A stretch of DNA of 64,000 nt from Chrysomallon squamiferum (Eukaryota; Mollusca; Gastropoda; Neomphalida; Peltospiridae). How positions within the stretch are numbered: the first letter of the stretch is position 1; every line of letters starts with the position of its first letter. Made by a program: the position numbers and the translations under genes. Positions 1-13,000 of the stretch are shown piece after piece. The notes beneath the pieces were generated by a model. It searched no databases. It had not been told where the DNA came from and worked only from the letters and a program-made list of their open reading frames with translations. The stretch is taken from positions 670,001-734,000 of the forward strand of contig CM022673.1 in the NCBI GenBank assembly GCA_012295275.1. The letters run 5' to 3'.

Positions 1-261
1 GATAAACTGAATACTTATTTTGTAGTTCTGTCAACTGAAATAATCAGTAAAAGAAGAAAACAACTTGTTTAATTTTGAATAATTGGCCTGTTTGTTTATT
101 TAAAAAGGAGATTTAAATATATAATTTGAAAATAAAACATTACTTTTTACTGATTAAATTCATACTATTTAAATTAATATATTTCAAATATTTTATTAGG
201 ATGTTTGATAAACCCTTTTGTTGCAGTTAAAACCTTTTACACCTTTTTTCCTTACTAACAG

Positions 262-3200
262 TTCAGTGATCTTCAAATTACTCTGACTGATAAACCTCAG
301 CCAAAACCAGACCCAAATAAGCTCATATTTGGACATCATTTTTCTGATCACATGTTGGAAATTGATTGGAATTATACAAAGGGATGGGGCAAACCAATTA
401 TCTCACCTTTTCATAACTTAAGTATTCATCCAGCTTCAAAAGTTTTGCATTATGCTTCAGAGGTAGGCATTAAATTTTGTTTGAAATTTGAATTACTGGA
501 ATATTTTAGATTAAAAAGTAATTATTATTATAAAAAAATTAGACTTAAAATCTTCAACTAAATATTTAATTGATGGAGTTATCTACAAGTCTGTTTTGCT
601 TATATTGTATACTTTATATTTATATACATTATATTAAATTAGCAATAAATATTTATTAAAATTTAAATATTGAATTTCAGTTATAATATTGTGCCCATTA
701 TCAGTGAATAGAATGTTGTGTTAGTTGCTTTAGTCAGCAAACCCTTTTTTTATATAGTGATATATTTTCTCCTTTGGTATCTGAAAGCTGTTTGAAGGGT
801 TGAAAGCATACCGTGGTGTTGACAATAAGATAAGGCTTTTTCGACCAATGGAAAACATGAAAAGGATGAACAGTTCTGCAACTAGAGCAGCTCTTCCTGT
901 AAGATCTGTTTACTTATCATTTTTATTTTAAAAATATTTACTGCATTTAAGCAGATTTTAATACTCCCATGTCTTTTACTGCTGTCAGGTTTTTTATTTA
1001 GTGAACGTAAGTTTAACATACTGAACATTATTACTCTTTTATGAATTTTTAACATCTGCCTAAAAATTAAAAATAAGAATAGTAAAAAATTAAAAATTAA
1101 AAGAAAACCTATCAATGTATGTAATATTAAATACATTTTTTATTTATTTAATTAGCATTTAACTTTCTTTGTTAATGAAATGTTGAAGTTTGGTACATTG
1201 TGGTATGGTAATTTAATTTATAAATTTGTTTTTGTTGTATAATTGTACTACTGTTTATTATAATAAACATGTAATAATGGTTAATGCAACCACAGTAATA
1301 CATACATGTTGTTTGAACTGGTTAACTGAAATGTTTATATTAAACTTTAAAGTTTAAATTTATTTCAATTTTCGGTTTAATGAGATTGGTATTGAAGTGA
1401 CAAACATGAATTGAGCTATTTAATATCAAGTAATTAATATCGTCTTTAGTAAAATTTGTTGTTTCTGATTAACATTAAATTCCAATTTTGAATATCTACT
1501 TTTGCTGCATTTTCATAGATCTGTTGACTGTAAAGATAGTCTTGAGCCTTATTGTAATGAGTAGTTATTTGTTGCTGAATGTCATTAATTTCATGTACAT
1601 TTAGACCTATTTAAATATTTAATAAAATAAGGTTTGTAAGACAAGCCATTACATGTTAAATTTTGAGGTTTAATGTGTCATCACATTTTGTAATTTAATT
1701 TATTTTTGCTTCAGAATTTTGATGGTGTTGAGTTAATTAAATGCATCAAAAAGCTGGTTAGCACTGATCAGGAATTTGTACCATACTCGACAACAAGCAC
1801 CCTTTACATTCGACCTACTCTTATTGGAACCTCGGTAACTAATCTTGTCATTATATTTAAAATTTAAAATTATTTAGTTAGTGTGTGGACACAATATTTA
1901 ACAAAAATATTAATATTTTGGATCAGTGGCTGTGGTCATTCAGTTAAAGGTGTTAATATATTTTTTAACATTAGTGGTAACAAATAACATAATAATATAA
2001 ATGGACAAATGAATCTATACTAAACTATAATTTCATTATTGTTAAAGAAAACTGTGAAACATTTTGGAATTGTTTTTAATTTTGTAAACAGAGAAACATT
2101 CTTCTATCAAGAAGGGTCAAAATTTAATTTCTGTTTACTGAATTGAAATGAATATATATATATATATATATATATATTTTATATATATATTTTATTTTTT
2201 TATTTTATTAAATTGAAATTATAGTTTTGTTTATTAATATCTGATGACTGCTTTAAGTCTTTCCAAAAATAATGCTTATGAACAGTTTATATTACTAAAA
2301 TACAATTCTGAGTGGGTTATTAAATGTTGCAGTTTGTGTGAATCAGTGTTAAATTTATGCAGTGCTTATGGTTTGTTGAAAGAAACAGATCTTTATGATA
2401 TTTGATTTTCATGGGTGGAGGAAACCTCACATCTCATCACAGTTTGATGTTTACATCACTTATTTAAACTTAACGTCATTTAGTCTATTTAAAAATGATT
2501 CTTCTTGTTGATTCCAGATTAATTTATTGCTTTGCTGTTTATTTTCAAACCATAAGCTCTGTTATATATCCAACATCCTGAGGGTTAAAATTATTTTATT
2601 CATTGAAGTAGTCAGCTTCATTGTAGAATGCTATGGTCACTTAGAAAAGTTTTTTTTTTTGTGTTTTTTTTTTTTTGGTTAATAAGTATGATTATTCTTA
2701 AGTATACATTAGGGCTGATTAGTTTTTATATTCTTACTTTTAGCCTGGAGTCCTTTGATAAATCTGCCTTCCACATTCCAAGTTAACTTTAAAATATTCA
2801 CTTTACAAATAGTAAAGTCTATTTATTGCTTAATTGTAATTGGTTAATTTTAAGATTACTCAGTTTTGATCAATTAAATTTTTATTCTCAGGAATGTTGT
2901 TTGTTAGCTGATTACTCCATAATAGGTTTGTCACACATAGTTTGATAAATAACTAATCTAGCAGTTTAAGTAAGAATTTGAAGGGGAAAAAATATAATAG
3001 AGAATTCAAAAGTAATAATAAACATAATAATTTTTTGATGCTCACTTTGTTTAAAGTTAACACTTTTTAGAAATTCATCACCACCTTATTTTAATATTTA
3101 TCACAATTAAATATAATCTGACAAATTTGCAATGAAATGACACCATTAGTTTTATTATTACATCATTAGAGTCAGTTCCAGTAAGAATGATTTTGCTTGA

Positions 3201-6196
3201 CAGTTAATGGGGAATAAATTAATATCGTTTTAATGATAGATCATTGATTTAATGATGCTGTCACTCATAAGAATCAAATACTTCATCACCATTCCGTAGC
3301 AATTATGATTTGATTGAGAAATTAACCTATACAAGTAACTTAAATAGGCACGGAAACAATATCACAGCCTTTTTATACAATCAAGGAAACAGAAGAATTT
3401 TACTAACTTTATTCAACATTCTATATATCAAATGTCATTTATATAAATTATCTTGATTTAGTTGTATCTTCAAACAGACAGGAAAGCACATACCATGACC
3501 TTTTTATACATCAGTTGTTTAAACTCACAGTGAATCTGTCATTGCTTCAGTCAGCAGTTGTCTACCAAGATATTACAAAATGGGATTCCATTTAATGGGG
3601 TTAGTACATCAGAAAAAAAAATCTTTCATTTATTCCCCTCCACTAAAAAAAAAAGGTGGCAAAAAAATAATTCCAGTTCAGACAAAACAGTTTTTTTTAA
3701 TACTTCCACACAACTTTTAAGGACATTATGTTTTTCCATAACCACAAGCTATATAGATATATATATATATATATATATTTTTTTTTTAAATTACAATTTA
3801 TTAAATCTTTCTTTTATTTTAATAAGTTAGAGAGCACTGCTAGTAAATCACTGATGCATTTATATCTTTGCAAATATTTCACATATTTCAGTTGATTATT
3901 GTTGGGGATTTTTTTGTTTTGTTTTTTGTTATTACTGTTTTCAATTTCAATTTCATCCTTATTTTATTTTATTTTATTTTATTAGAAAAAATATGAGTCT
4001 TGTAGTTTGTAAATAAAAAGTTAATTAAGAAAATACTATTAAGAAATATAAATAGAAAAACAATTATTATAGTTGTAATTTGTATTTCACTAAGTAAAAT
4101 TATTAGCTTCATGATTTCTAAAACCCTAATGTAGGAAAAATGGTGGTATTTAGTTCAAAACTAAAGTATGCAGAAAAAAACAAATTAATTTATAAATGTT
4201 TCTGAAATTTTTTCTGAAGTGTTTTTTAAAAATGAAGATTTGTATTTAGTTTACAATAATGATTATGATTGTGATTATGTTTTCTAAAAGTAAATTCTAA
4301 AAACATGACATATCAATAATTTATTTGGCTTTTAATATTGTTAAAGTACTTTTGTCTACTCGTATCAAGAATCTCAGTATAATAATATTAAAAAAGCTTA
4401 ATATGTTTTAAAAAAAGTCTTAATTTATTCTAACCAAAATTAAGATAATTTAATACAGTATATGTTATCTAAAACAGTATTACTAAATTATTTCAAAAAT
4501 TAAGAATTCAGTTTTATGTACATACATACAGGTTGATATATTAAAATGTATATTTGTTTCTTTTGTTTTCAGTTTAATTAAAATAGTTGCTTAATTAAAT
4601 GTATCAAATTTTGAATGAAATATAATAAAGATTCATATTTTAAGTTATTATTAGTTTGTTAGTTGTTTATTATTATTATTATTATTTACTTACCTCACAA
4701 GCTCAGTAGTTTATTTTTTTTCTATTTGCCATGCTTGGAGCGTTGAGTTGTCTTTTCTTTGCAGATGACGTGACCTTCACCTTGGTGCAGGGCCTCGCTC
4801 GCCGAGCCCCACTCCTCGCACTGTGACACGGTCAGGCAGATTTGCAACTTTTCTTCCACAATTTTTCAAATGTTAATATTTTCACAGCTTTGACCTTAAT
4901 TGTTTTGGGTATATTTAATTTTTTTTTTTTTTTTTTCAATTGTATGATATTGCAAATTTGTCCCTGGAATCCCTTGTATTTAATCTTTTTATCTGTTGGT
5001 TAATTAAAACAATGTGTAGTTTACATTAATCTGTTTATATTGCGTTTATTGGTGTTGGGCTTTCCTGTTGCAGCTGGATGCTTTTATAACTTTAACATAT
5101 ATGAGCTTAAATGCTTATCTGTAGAAAAATCACATAATGTATGAGATAATAAAAATGCACTAACACGGAGACACATTTTAATATTTATGATTATTATTTT
5201 TATTTTATGCCATATATGTAGATTTTATTGTTATAATGTTACATGTGTCACTGTGCGTTATAATTATATGTTAACATAAAGGGATTTTTTACATGCATCT
5301 TTTAATAATATTCCAAATATGCAGTTTCTGGTTTAACTATGATCTCTGAATTCTGCTGCAAAAGTCTCCAGAGATCAGCAGCAAGTAATGTTTTATAAAC
5401 ACCTTCCAGTATACAGTAAAGTTTGTAATACAAAATTCTTGAAACATCTTTAAAAAGTTGACAAATAGCAAGATAGGTGCACCATCTCCTTTTGTAATAA
5501 AGTTTGTAATAACTAATGTAATTATTCTTTTAATAAAATTATATTGCATGACTGTATTGAAGAACATGTTTGTTTCTTAAACAACAAACAATTTAACAAA
5601 TTAATTGCAAATACAAAATGTATAAAAAATTAAAAAAGAAACCTTTTCATGAAACCATTTCATATGTTTTATTTGAATTACCAAATAGATACAATAAAAA
5701 GTATTATATATAAAAAAATAAATATATATATAATTTCTGCAGTAAATTTCTTATCATTATTCAATTACTGAATTTTACTTTTAGTTTTGACTGAAATACA
5801 ACAGAATTCAGATACCCAGAATATATTCCAAGTAAATACATATCTACTTGGGAAGTATTTTGTATAATTGAATTCTTACCTTTGTCTTAAAAGGAAGAGA
5901 CTTTTTTTTTAAATTATTTATTTTTTCTTCTTAAATTTAAAAGTTTCAGTTTCAAAAAAAATAAAAAATAAAATTTCAGAAAGGTACGGCATAGATTTTA
6001 TATTTGATTAAAAAGATTTAAAACAAATTAAGCCAATGATTTAAAAAAATATTCCTCGATTATATTCATTTGGTTTACCCTTACTTACAATGTTGCACAG
6101 GCACCTGTTTTTCCCCCACTGAAGTAATCATTTACAGAAAAATAAAGAACATGATATTCATATTATAAAAATTAATAAAATGTTTGGTACACACAG

Positions 6197-6235
<39 letters not shown>

Positions 6236-9200
6236 GGTAGTTAAAAATTGAATTATCATTATGTTATGTAATTCTTTTGGTGTTTACTGCAAATGCATGT
6301 ACGTTACATTAGTTCACTAATTGGACTACATATTAACTGAATTAAAAATTTCAGTGAATTTATTAAATTAATAATACAAAAATAAAAACTTCACAGAATA
6401 TATTAAATCAATTTTATAAAATTAAACATCTTCAAAGAATGACCCTTTGGTTGTTTGAAAGTTTTGGAATTTTTTTGAGAATTTGAACTTTTGAACATTT
6501 TAGAAGTTTGAACATTTTAGAAGTTTGAACATTATTATAAAGTTATCGTTTTCTAAATATAATAATAGTTAATATTTGCTAACAGACAGTAATTAAGATT
6601 TAAAATTTGAAATGAAAATTTATATCTAGTTTTAGAATTTTGAAGGTTATTATAAAGTTATGTTTTCAAAGATTAATAGTTGTTAATGTTTGTAAATTGA
6701 CAGTAATTAATGTTTTAAAAGGTGAATGAATAATTTATCTCTGGTTCTTGTCTCAAGCATTATTGGAAGATCATTGTAAAATATCAATTCATATTTTAAA
6801 AAGCTGAGATAAATGTTTTTATTAATTTACTTTAATAAATTACATCCTGGTAGTCTTAATTATTTATTCCCAAAATAATAAATGATTAAGTTTAACATAA
6901 CATAACATAACATTTATTACCATTCAGTAATTATTTATTTATTGATGTTTAATTCATTCCATCTATCTATTCATCCATCCATATGTCATACTTACATCAT
7001 CCATGCAATTAATAATCCTTCTAACTTATTATATATATATATATGAAGTTGTATGAGGTACTATTATTCATATGTGACATGTTAATGTTATTACTAGTAT
7101 TTTTGTTATTATTATTATTATTACTAATTTCTTTACAGCCCTCTCTTGGAGTGAACCGCACTTTAGATGCTAAGCTGTTTGTTCTCATAGGTCCTGTCGG
7201 TCCTTACTTCCCAACTGGAATGAAGCCTGTCACTTTGTTAGCAGACCCCCAGTATGTCCGAGCATGGCCAGGCAGCTGTGGTCAGTACAAAATGGGATCG
7301 TGAGTATCTTAATAAATCTGTAAATTAAAACTTTTGTCTCATTCATCAGGAAATTTAAATTTTTTTTTTTAAAAACCCACAAAAAAACACATCATAATAA
7401 TAATAATAAGAAGAAGTAGTAGGATATATTTATGCAATTAATGATCCCCATAAGTTTATAAACAATTAGTTTTTCATTCTTTTGGATTTTTAATATTCTT
7501 TTATATTAAATTAATTTAAATCATTATTATTGTTACTATAAATATTTTTTTAATTTTATACACATACAATGCACACACATACACATTTGTGTGCACACAC
7601 ACACACACACACACACAAAAATAAATTGGGATCAATTTCATCACTTGAATTCGAACATAAAAAGATGAATTAAAGATTAGAAATATGTAATTAGAAAATA
7701 ATTTTTAAAATTTATAAAATGTGTAAAATATATTTTAGAGACATTTAAATAACTGTCAAACATTTTCTGTACAGCAATTATGCTCCAACAATCTGCATAC
7801 AGGACATTGCATCGAAAGAGTTCCACTGTCAGCAGGTGTTGTGGTTGTTTGGTGAAAATCATGATCTCACTGAGGTAGGAACCATGAACCTCTTCATGTA
7901 CTGGACCAATGAACAAGGAGGTACGTCTGTGATCATAGTAATTTTACTTTTCAGGATAGATCCTGGATATCAGAAGAAAAAAAGGAATGCTGTTAGCACA
8001 TTTGTTGATATAATGTGTAATGTAAAACTAAAAAAAAAAAAAAAATATAATGATTAATTCAATTTAAACATGATTTTATCTAATAGATGTAACAAATGGA
8101 TATATTTGGAAGATTTTGCATAAAATGTCAAAAGCTTTTAAATTATGTATTCTTTCTTCACACTGTTTCATCATCATGAATATTAAACTGGTGTCAAAGA
8201 ATGTAATTAATATGAAGTATTAACAGATGAAACTGGTAATTAAAAACATCAATCCTGACTTCCATAAGATTATGTGACAGCATCATGCTTCCATAAGAAT
8301 CTAATATTTGATGACCATTACTGATACACATGTTATGGTGCTGTTAAACATTATTGTTATATGATTTTGTAGAAGAAGAACTGATCACACCACCACTGGA
8401 TGGTCTTATTCTTCCTGGAGTCACCAGATCCAGTTTACTGGCTGTAGCCAGAAAATGGGTAACCCCTCCTTAAACCTTTGGTCAAGTATAATATTAGTGA
8501 TATTAGATATTGAGGTAGGTAGGAAAATAAAAAGAACTGCTTTTAATATGACTTTTTGTATTTTTTCTTTTATACAGAAATTAATGCATTTATTAAATGA
8601 ATGCATGAAAACTAGTAAATGATGAAAAATATATTTTTAGGGAGAATTTAAAGTGACAGAAGCTCGATTCAACATGAAGCAGGTCATCAAGGCACTGAAG
8701 GAAAACAGAGTAAGAAATATTCTTATATCAAAAACTATATAATATTGTAATTACATTAAACAAAGACAATATAATTTCTATTTTTTTTACTCACCAAATA
8801 GAGAAGAATGTACTGTTACAAAGATAGTATGAAATAATATCTGAATTAACAGAATTAAATTATCCTCCTTATATTTCATAATTTTCTTTACAAATTTGAA
8901 AAACTATACTTTAATAAGGCTTCTTTTACGCATTGACATTTTTGTATGAGCGTTCCTGTTGTAATGTTTATAAAAATCCATTACAATATTCTCATGAAAG
9001 AAATGGTTTAATAATATTTTAATTTCTAGTGTTAGTAATAAAAACAACAAAAATATTCAACACTGTTATCATCTGTTAGGAAAGACTTTCTTGGCAACAT
9101 ACTGATTTAAGGATGTTTAGGCTTACAGTATCTGGATATTACTTCTGATAAAACCATTTGCAGGTTACTGTGCTTGCATGTAAGATTGTAATGTTATTTT

Positions 9201-10006
9201 TGATTTATAATTTAAATCTTAAATGATTATTTAGGTTTTTTAAATGAGAGAATTATATTGTTTTGAGGGGTTTTTTGATTGTTTTGTATTTTTCTTTTAA
9301 CAGTTTGTAATTTATGCCCCTTTCATTCTGTTTGAAAATTTAATTTATGCTTAAACACAAGCTTATAGTGAAATTTTAATATTTTTGTGATTAGGTTTAT
9401 GAAATTTTTGGTGCTGGTACTGCATGTGTAGTGTGTCCTGTTAGCAACATCATGTACAAGAATGAGATGCTGGATATTCCAACAATGAAAGAAGCAAAAC
9501 TGACAAACAGATTTTTAAAAGAGCTCACAGACATACAGGTAAATTAACTAATAAGCAACATCTAGACAAAAACAACAACATAATTTAAATAAAGCTAAAC
9601 TTACTAAATTGTTGTTATTAAAATACTGGTTCATTCATTATTCAATAAAAAAATGTATAGATGTATTAAGCTGATGTTTTTCTTATTACTGGCATTTTTA
9701 TTTATTTATTTTGTCTGATGATTACATCTTCTAAGAAATGGCTGTGAGTAAACAATGAATCAAGATTTTTATAAACTTGAAAAAGAAAAACAAGCAAAAA
9801 AATTCAATATATCTATAATTTATGTTCATGAATAATTTAAATTTAGTAATATTAATTTTCTATTTTCTATTATGTTACTAAACAAATTTGTCAATTGTTA
9901 TTATTATTTAATCAGTGGCCTTGATTTTGTTTATTATTGTTCTCTTTTTTTTTTCCTTCAGTTTGGTAGAATTCCTAGTGACTGGGTTGAGACAATTGAT
10001 GAGTGA
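262..10006 (+). CDS. BCAT1: Branched-chain amino-acid aminotransferase (BCAT), 5'-incomplete
   Basis: PLP-dependent enzyme that transfers the amino group between Leu/Ile/Val and 2-oxoglutarate. Nine exons join in one open frame with GT-AG introns: 262-462, 788-898, 1715-1834, 7139-7299, 7775-7920, 8373-8458, 8641-8709, 9395-9538 and 9962-10006 (TGA at 10004). Together they give 360 residues; animal BCATs have about 385-390, so roughly 25-30 N-terminal residues, including any mitochondrial presequence, lie left of the window. Family landmarks seen are [26 protein letters not shown] with [16 protein letters not shown], the Schiff-base lysine in [26 protein letters not shown], and [11 protein letters not shown] with its CxxC pair. 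The product ends [11 protein letters not shown]. The third intron is 5.3 kb and contains an odd GC-rich island. Cytosolic (BCAT1) versus mitochondrial (BCAT2) cannot be decided without the N-terminus; invertebrates often have one gene, so the symbol is nominal. Confidence 0.96.
2149..2200. repeat. (TA)n microsatellite
   Basis: An alternating TA tract in BCAT intron 3, interrupted by TTT blocks, followed by A/T-only DNA. Confidence 0.9.
4722..4850. other. GC-rich island inside BCAT intron 3
   Basis: Within a 5.3-kb AT-rich intron, roughly 4760-4836 is strikingly GC-rich (runs such as GGCCTCGCTCGCCGAGCCCC). The + strand has a good acceptor-like TTTCTTTGCAG ending at 4764 but no matching donor. 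On the minus strand a short frame is open from about 4855 down to TAG (4724-4722), and it includes [20 protein letters not shown]. It could be a fragment of a dispersed repeat, a decayed retrocopy exon or a structured RNA. It is not a tRNA: no A/B boxes and no cloverleaf are seen. Confidence 0.4.
6200..6232. repeat. (CA)n microsatellite
   Basis: About 16 CA units in BCAT intron 3. A shorter CA tract (7596-7617) lies in the following intron. Confidence 0.95.
7289..7291 (+). other. BCAT1: BCAT catalytic PLP lysine codon
   Basis: This AAA codon lies in GQYKMGSNYAP, split by the intron after 7299. It aligns with the Schiff-base lysine of the fold-type IV aminotransferase motif (GNYKLGGNYGP in vertebrates). 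Its presence, together with the downstream EVGTMN motif, argues that the enzyme is active. The position is assigned by motif recall, not by an alignment run here. Confidence 0.9.
9425..9436 (+). other. BCAT1: BCAT CxxC redox motif
   Basis: The codons TGT (9425-9427) and TGT (9434-9436) give CVVC within [11 protein letters not shown]. This is the position of the CxxC redox switch of mammalian BCATs (CQVC in mitochondrial BCAT). Both cysteines are present, so thiol regulation could be retained; that function is inferred from the mammalian family. Confidence 0.85.
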
Positions 10007-13000
10007 TAATCTGCGGTGTGTACAGTTGTTTAGTTTGTGATATGTACAGTTCTGTATTCTATAGCTGGTGAAACTTGGTTAGTCCACAAAACAGAAAGTA
10101 TCCTAGATTTTCATTCCTGAATGTCTTGTTTTACTGTGCTTACATGCAAACATACATCTAATCATTCACAAAATAGGCAGTGTATCAGCCAGGATACCCT
10201 CTGTATGTTTATCATCTGTTATCGGATGACCTACCCCCACTGCTGAATATAGTTTGTGTGAGCATTTTCCAGTCAATGACAATCTATATAAATTTGAAAT
10301 AACTAGAAAATTGTGTTTTTGATTTAGTTATTCAAGAGCATTTAATCACTTTGTAAAAGTAGTGTCCCTCTTGAACCATCATGATTCTACAAACATTTAT
10401 GTATCTTGCTTTGCTTTATATCTGTTATTTAATACAGATTTATTTGACAAAAGTCCTAAACTGGATGATTTCTTCCTATAAATCCTGGCTGATGCATTGA
10501 ACAGGGCATTTATTTAGAAAATATACCATGATGGCAATTATAAAATAGGTCTTTTTGTTTCTTTTTTTCTTTAAAAAAAAAAAATGATAAACTGAACTAT
10601 TTTATAAGAAAGAGAAAAAAAGAATAATTGTGGTTATATTTTTATAGTGTAAAATATCTTTATAATATTTATTTCCAGTAACTGTAATTTTGATATTTAT
10701 TAGAAGATCTGTTACTAAATGTTAAGAAATATAATGCTTTACAGAACAGTTTGTTTTTCACAATAAACAAATGGATATTTATTATAAAACTATATATTTA
10801 CTATCCGTTAGGTAAATACTGTTATTTTTAATATTTTTAATATATTTATTTGCCAAAAAATTGACAATGTATAGATCATAATTTAATGAAATGTGGGTTT
10901 CACCTAATTTTACAGCATATATGTAACATTTATTTGTGGAAAAAATGTGAAGATCTCACTTAAGTAGCAAATATATTTTGCAAAAATATTACTCAAATAT
11001 ACTTGGTATCTGTGTTGAGAAAGATCTGATTATTTTTTTTATTTTTTACATATAGCTCTAATATTTATTGGTTATTTATGAACAAAAAGATTTTGAAATA
11101 TCTGTTCAAACATTTTAATCAAAAAGGTCTCCTACATATTATAATTCTGTAGATCTGAATCTGTCTTTATAAAATTATGTAATTTACTGTTATAATAACT
11201 TTTAGCTCTTCTGAAAATAGCATCTTATCAAATATATTTGTGATGTCAGGTGTAACTTTCCTGGATATAAATCTATAACCTCTTTTAAAATTTAATTCCC
11301 AATTCCTGATGGTTGGTTTAGTAGTTGCTAGTGCTGCTGTTTTTCTGTGTATGATTGCAATCATGCTGAATTAATAAATAGATGATTTATGTGAAGCATT
11401 AGCTTTGATCACAGGGTCCCTTGTACTCACATCCACCTTTACTTCAATCATTTATTTACATTTAATAGCCCTCCAACAGTAGATATATATTTACTTGCAA
11501 AAATTTGTGTGAATTATTTGATTTACATAAGGACAACAGCAAAAATAAGCCAATTTGTAGATTTTATGTATTGCAAAAGAAATGGAGGGAGAGTAGGTTT
11601 AGTGTTTTTTGCTTTCTTTCGAAAGGTGATTATATATGTGTTGTTTGTTTGTGTTTTTCTTATATTATATTTGAATAATCCGGTTTTATTTCAGTAATCA
11701 TTATTCTGTTTGATAGAAAATATTTGCATTTTACTAAATTAACTTTTGTCTTTCTCTTATTGTTTAATAAAATATATTTGTGTGTCATTTTGAAAATATG
11801 CATCTTTAAAAATCAGCATTAATAATCTTTATTCTTTAGTCAGTTGTTTATTTAAGAAATTATTGGTGCATAATATTTTTTTTCTTTTTAATTTAGATAT
11901 AAATACAAAGGATTTATTGTATTTCAGTGAATTTTTTTTATTTTTTACTGAGCTTTCCGTTTTGAGGATTTCTATGAAATGTGGCAAATGCCTGTAGTTT
12001 TGTGTTAGTAAAAAAAAAATTAAACTAAAATCTGGTCACTATGCAACAAAAGTTTTGCAAATTGTGGAAACAAGAATGAGATCTGACAGAGTACTCTATA
12101 CATCAGGTTCCCTGCTAGCAGCCTTTGTGAATTATGTCCATCTGTACTTATGATTTCAGAACAAAAAAATAAATAAAACAAAAATCATGGTTCAGTTCCT
12201 TACTGTATATACAGACACAGTACAGCTGGAAGAAAAAATTTGGGTAATACTTCAGAAACAAAAAAAGTGTTTGATCAAAACGTAATCTGCTCATAAGTAT
12301 AGAACTATCTATATTAATTATTCACAGATTGATTTATATATTAAATATATATTATTTGGTGGTTATTCTTCAACTACCTCAATGTTAGTGTCTCAATAAT
12401 AGATATTGGTGAATAGTGTGTTAACTTCAGTTAGTACCAATTTGTTTTTTTTTTATTTTAGGTTTTAAGAATAGTAATAAAGGTAAAATGCATTTTGGGA
12501 ATTCAAATGCACAAATCCTACAAATATTAGTGAAATTTTATATAAAATTAGAAATTACCATTTTTTCTATCAGTATGGTAATGATTATTTGTAAATAAAA
12601 TAGATTACAAATAGATTCTAAATGTCTTAGCCACAGTATAGTTGATAAAGATAATAACTAGCTATAATAAACTGTACTGTAGCTATCATATTTATTATCT
12701 GTATAAACATTATATTACTTATCAACAAATATCTGCACATTTACATGCAGTAAAGATATATCTAGCTACATTGGAAACTATTTTTCACGTTCTTTTATCG
12801 TTTTTTTTTAATTGCAGATATGGTATTCTTAGTCAGTGAGAACTGTAATCTAACACATTTAGAAATTATTAACTGAACCATATTGATGAAAATGTGTGAT
12901 TAATATTTTTAACTTATTAACTTTGATTATTGTGTTTATTTTCTATTAATTACAGTAATTTATGTTAGTATATAAATTTGGCCCGTTCTGACATTACTTT

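Noticed and set aside
4738-4840. U1 snRNA or tRNA-derived SINE in the GC island
   Set aside because: A U1-like ACTTACCT occurs at 4687, but the downstream sequence does not follow U1 stems; tRNA A and B boxes are absent.
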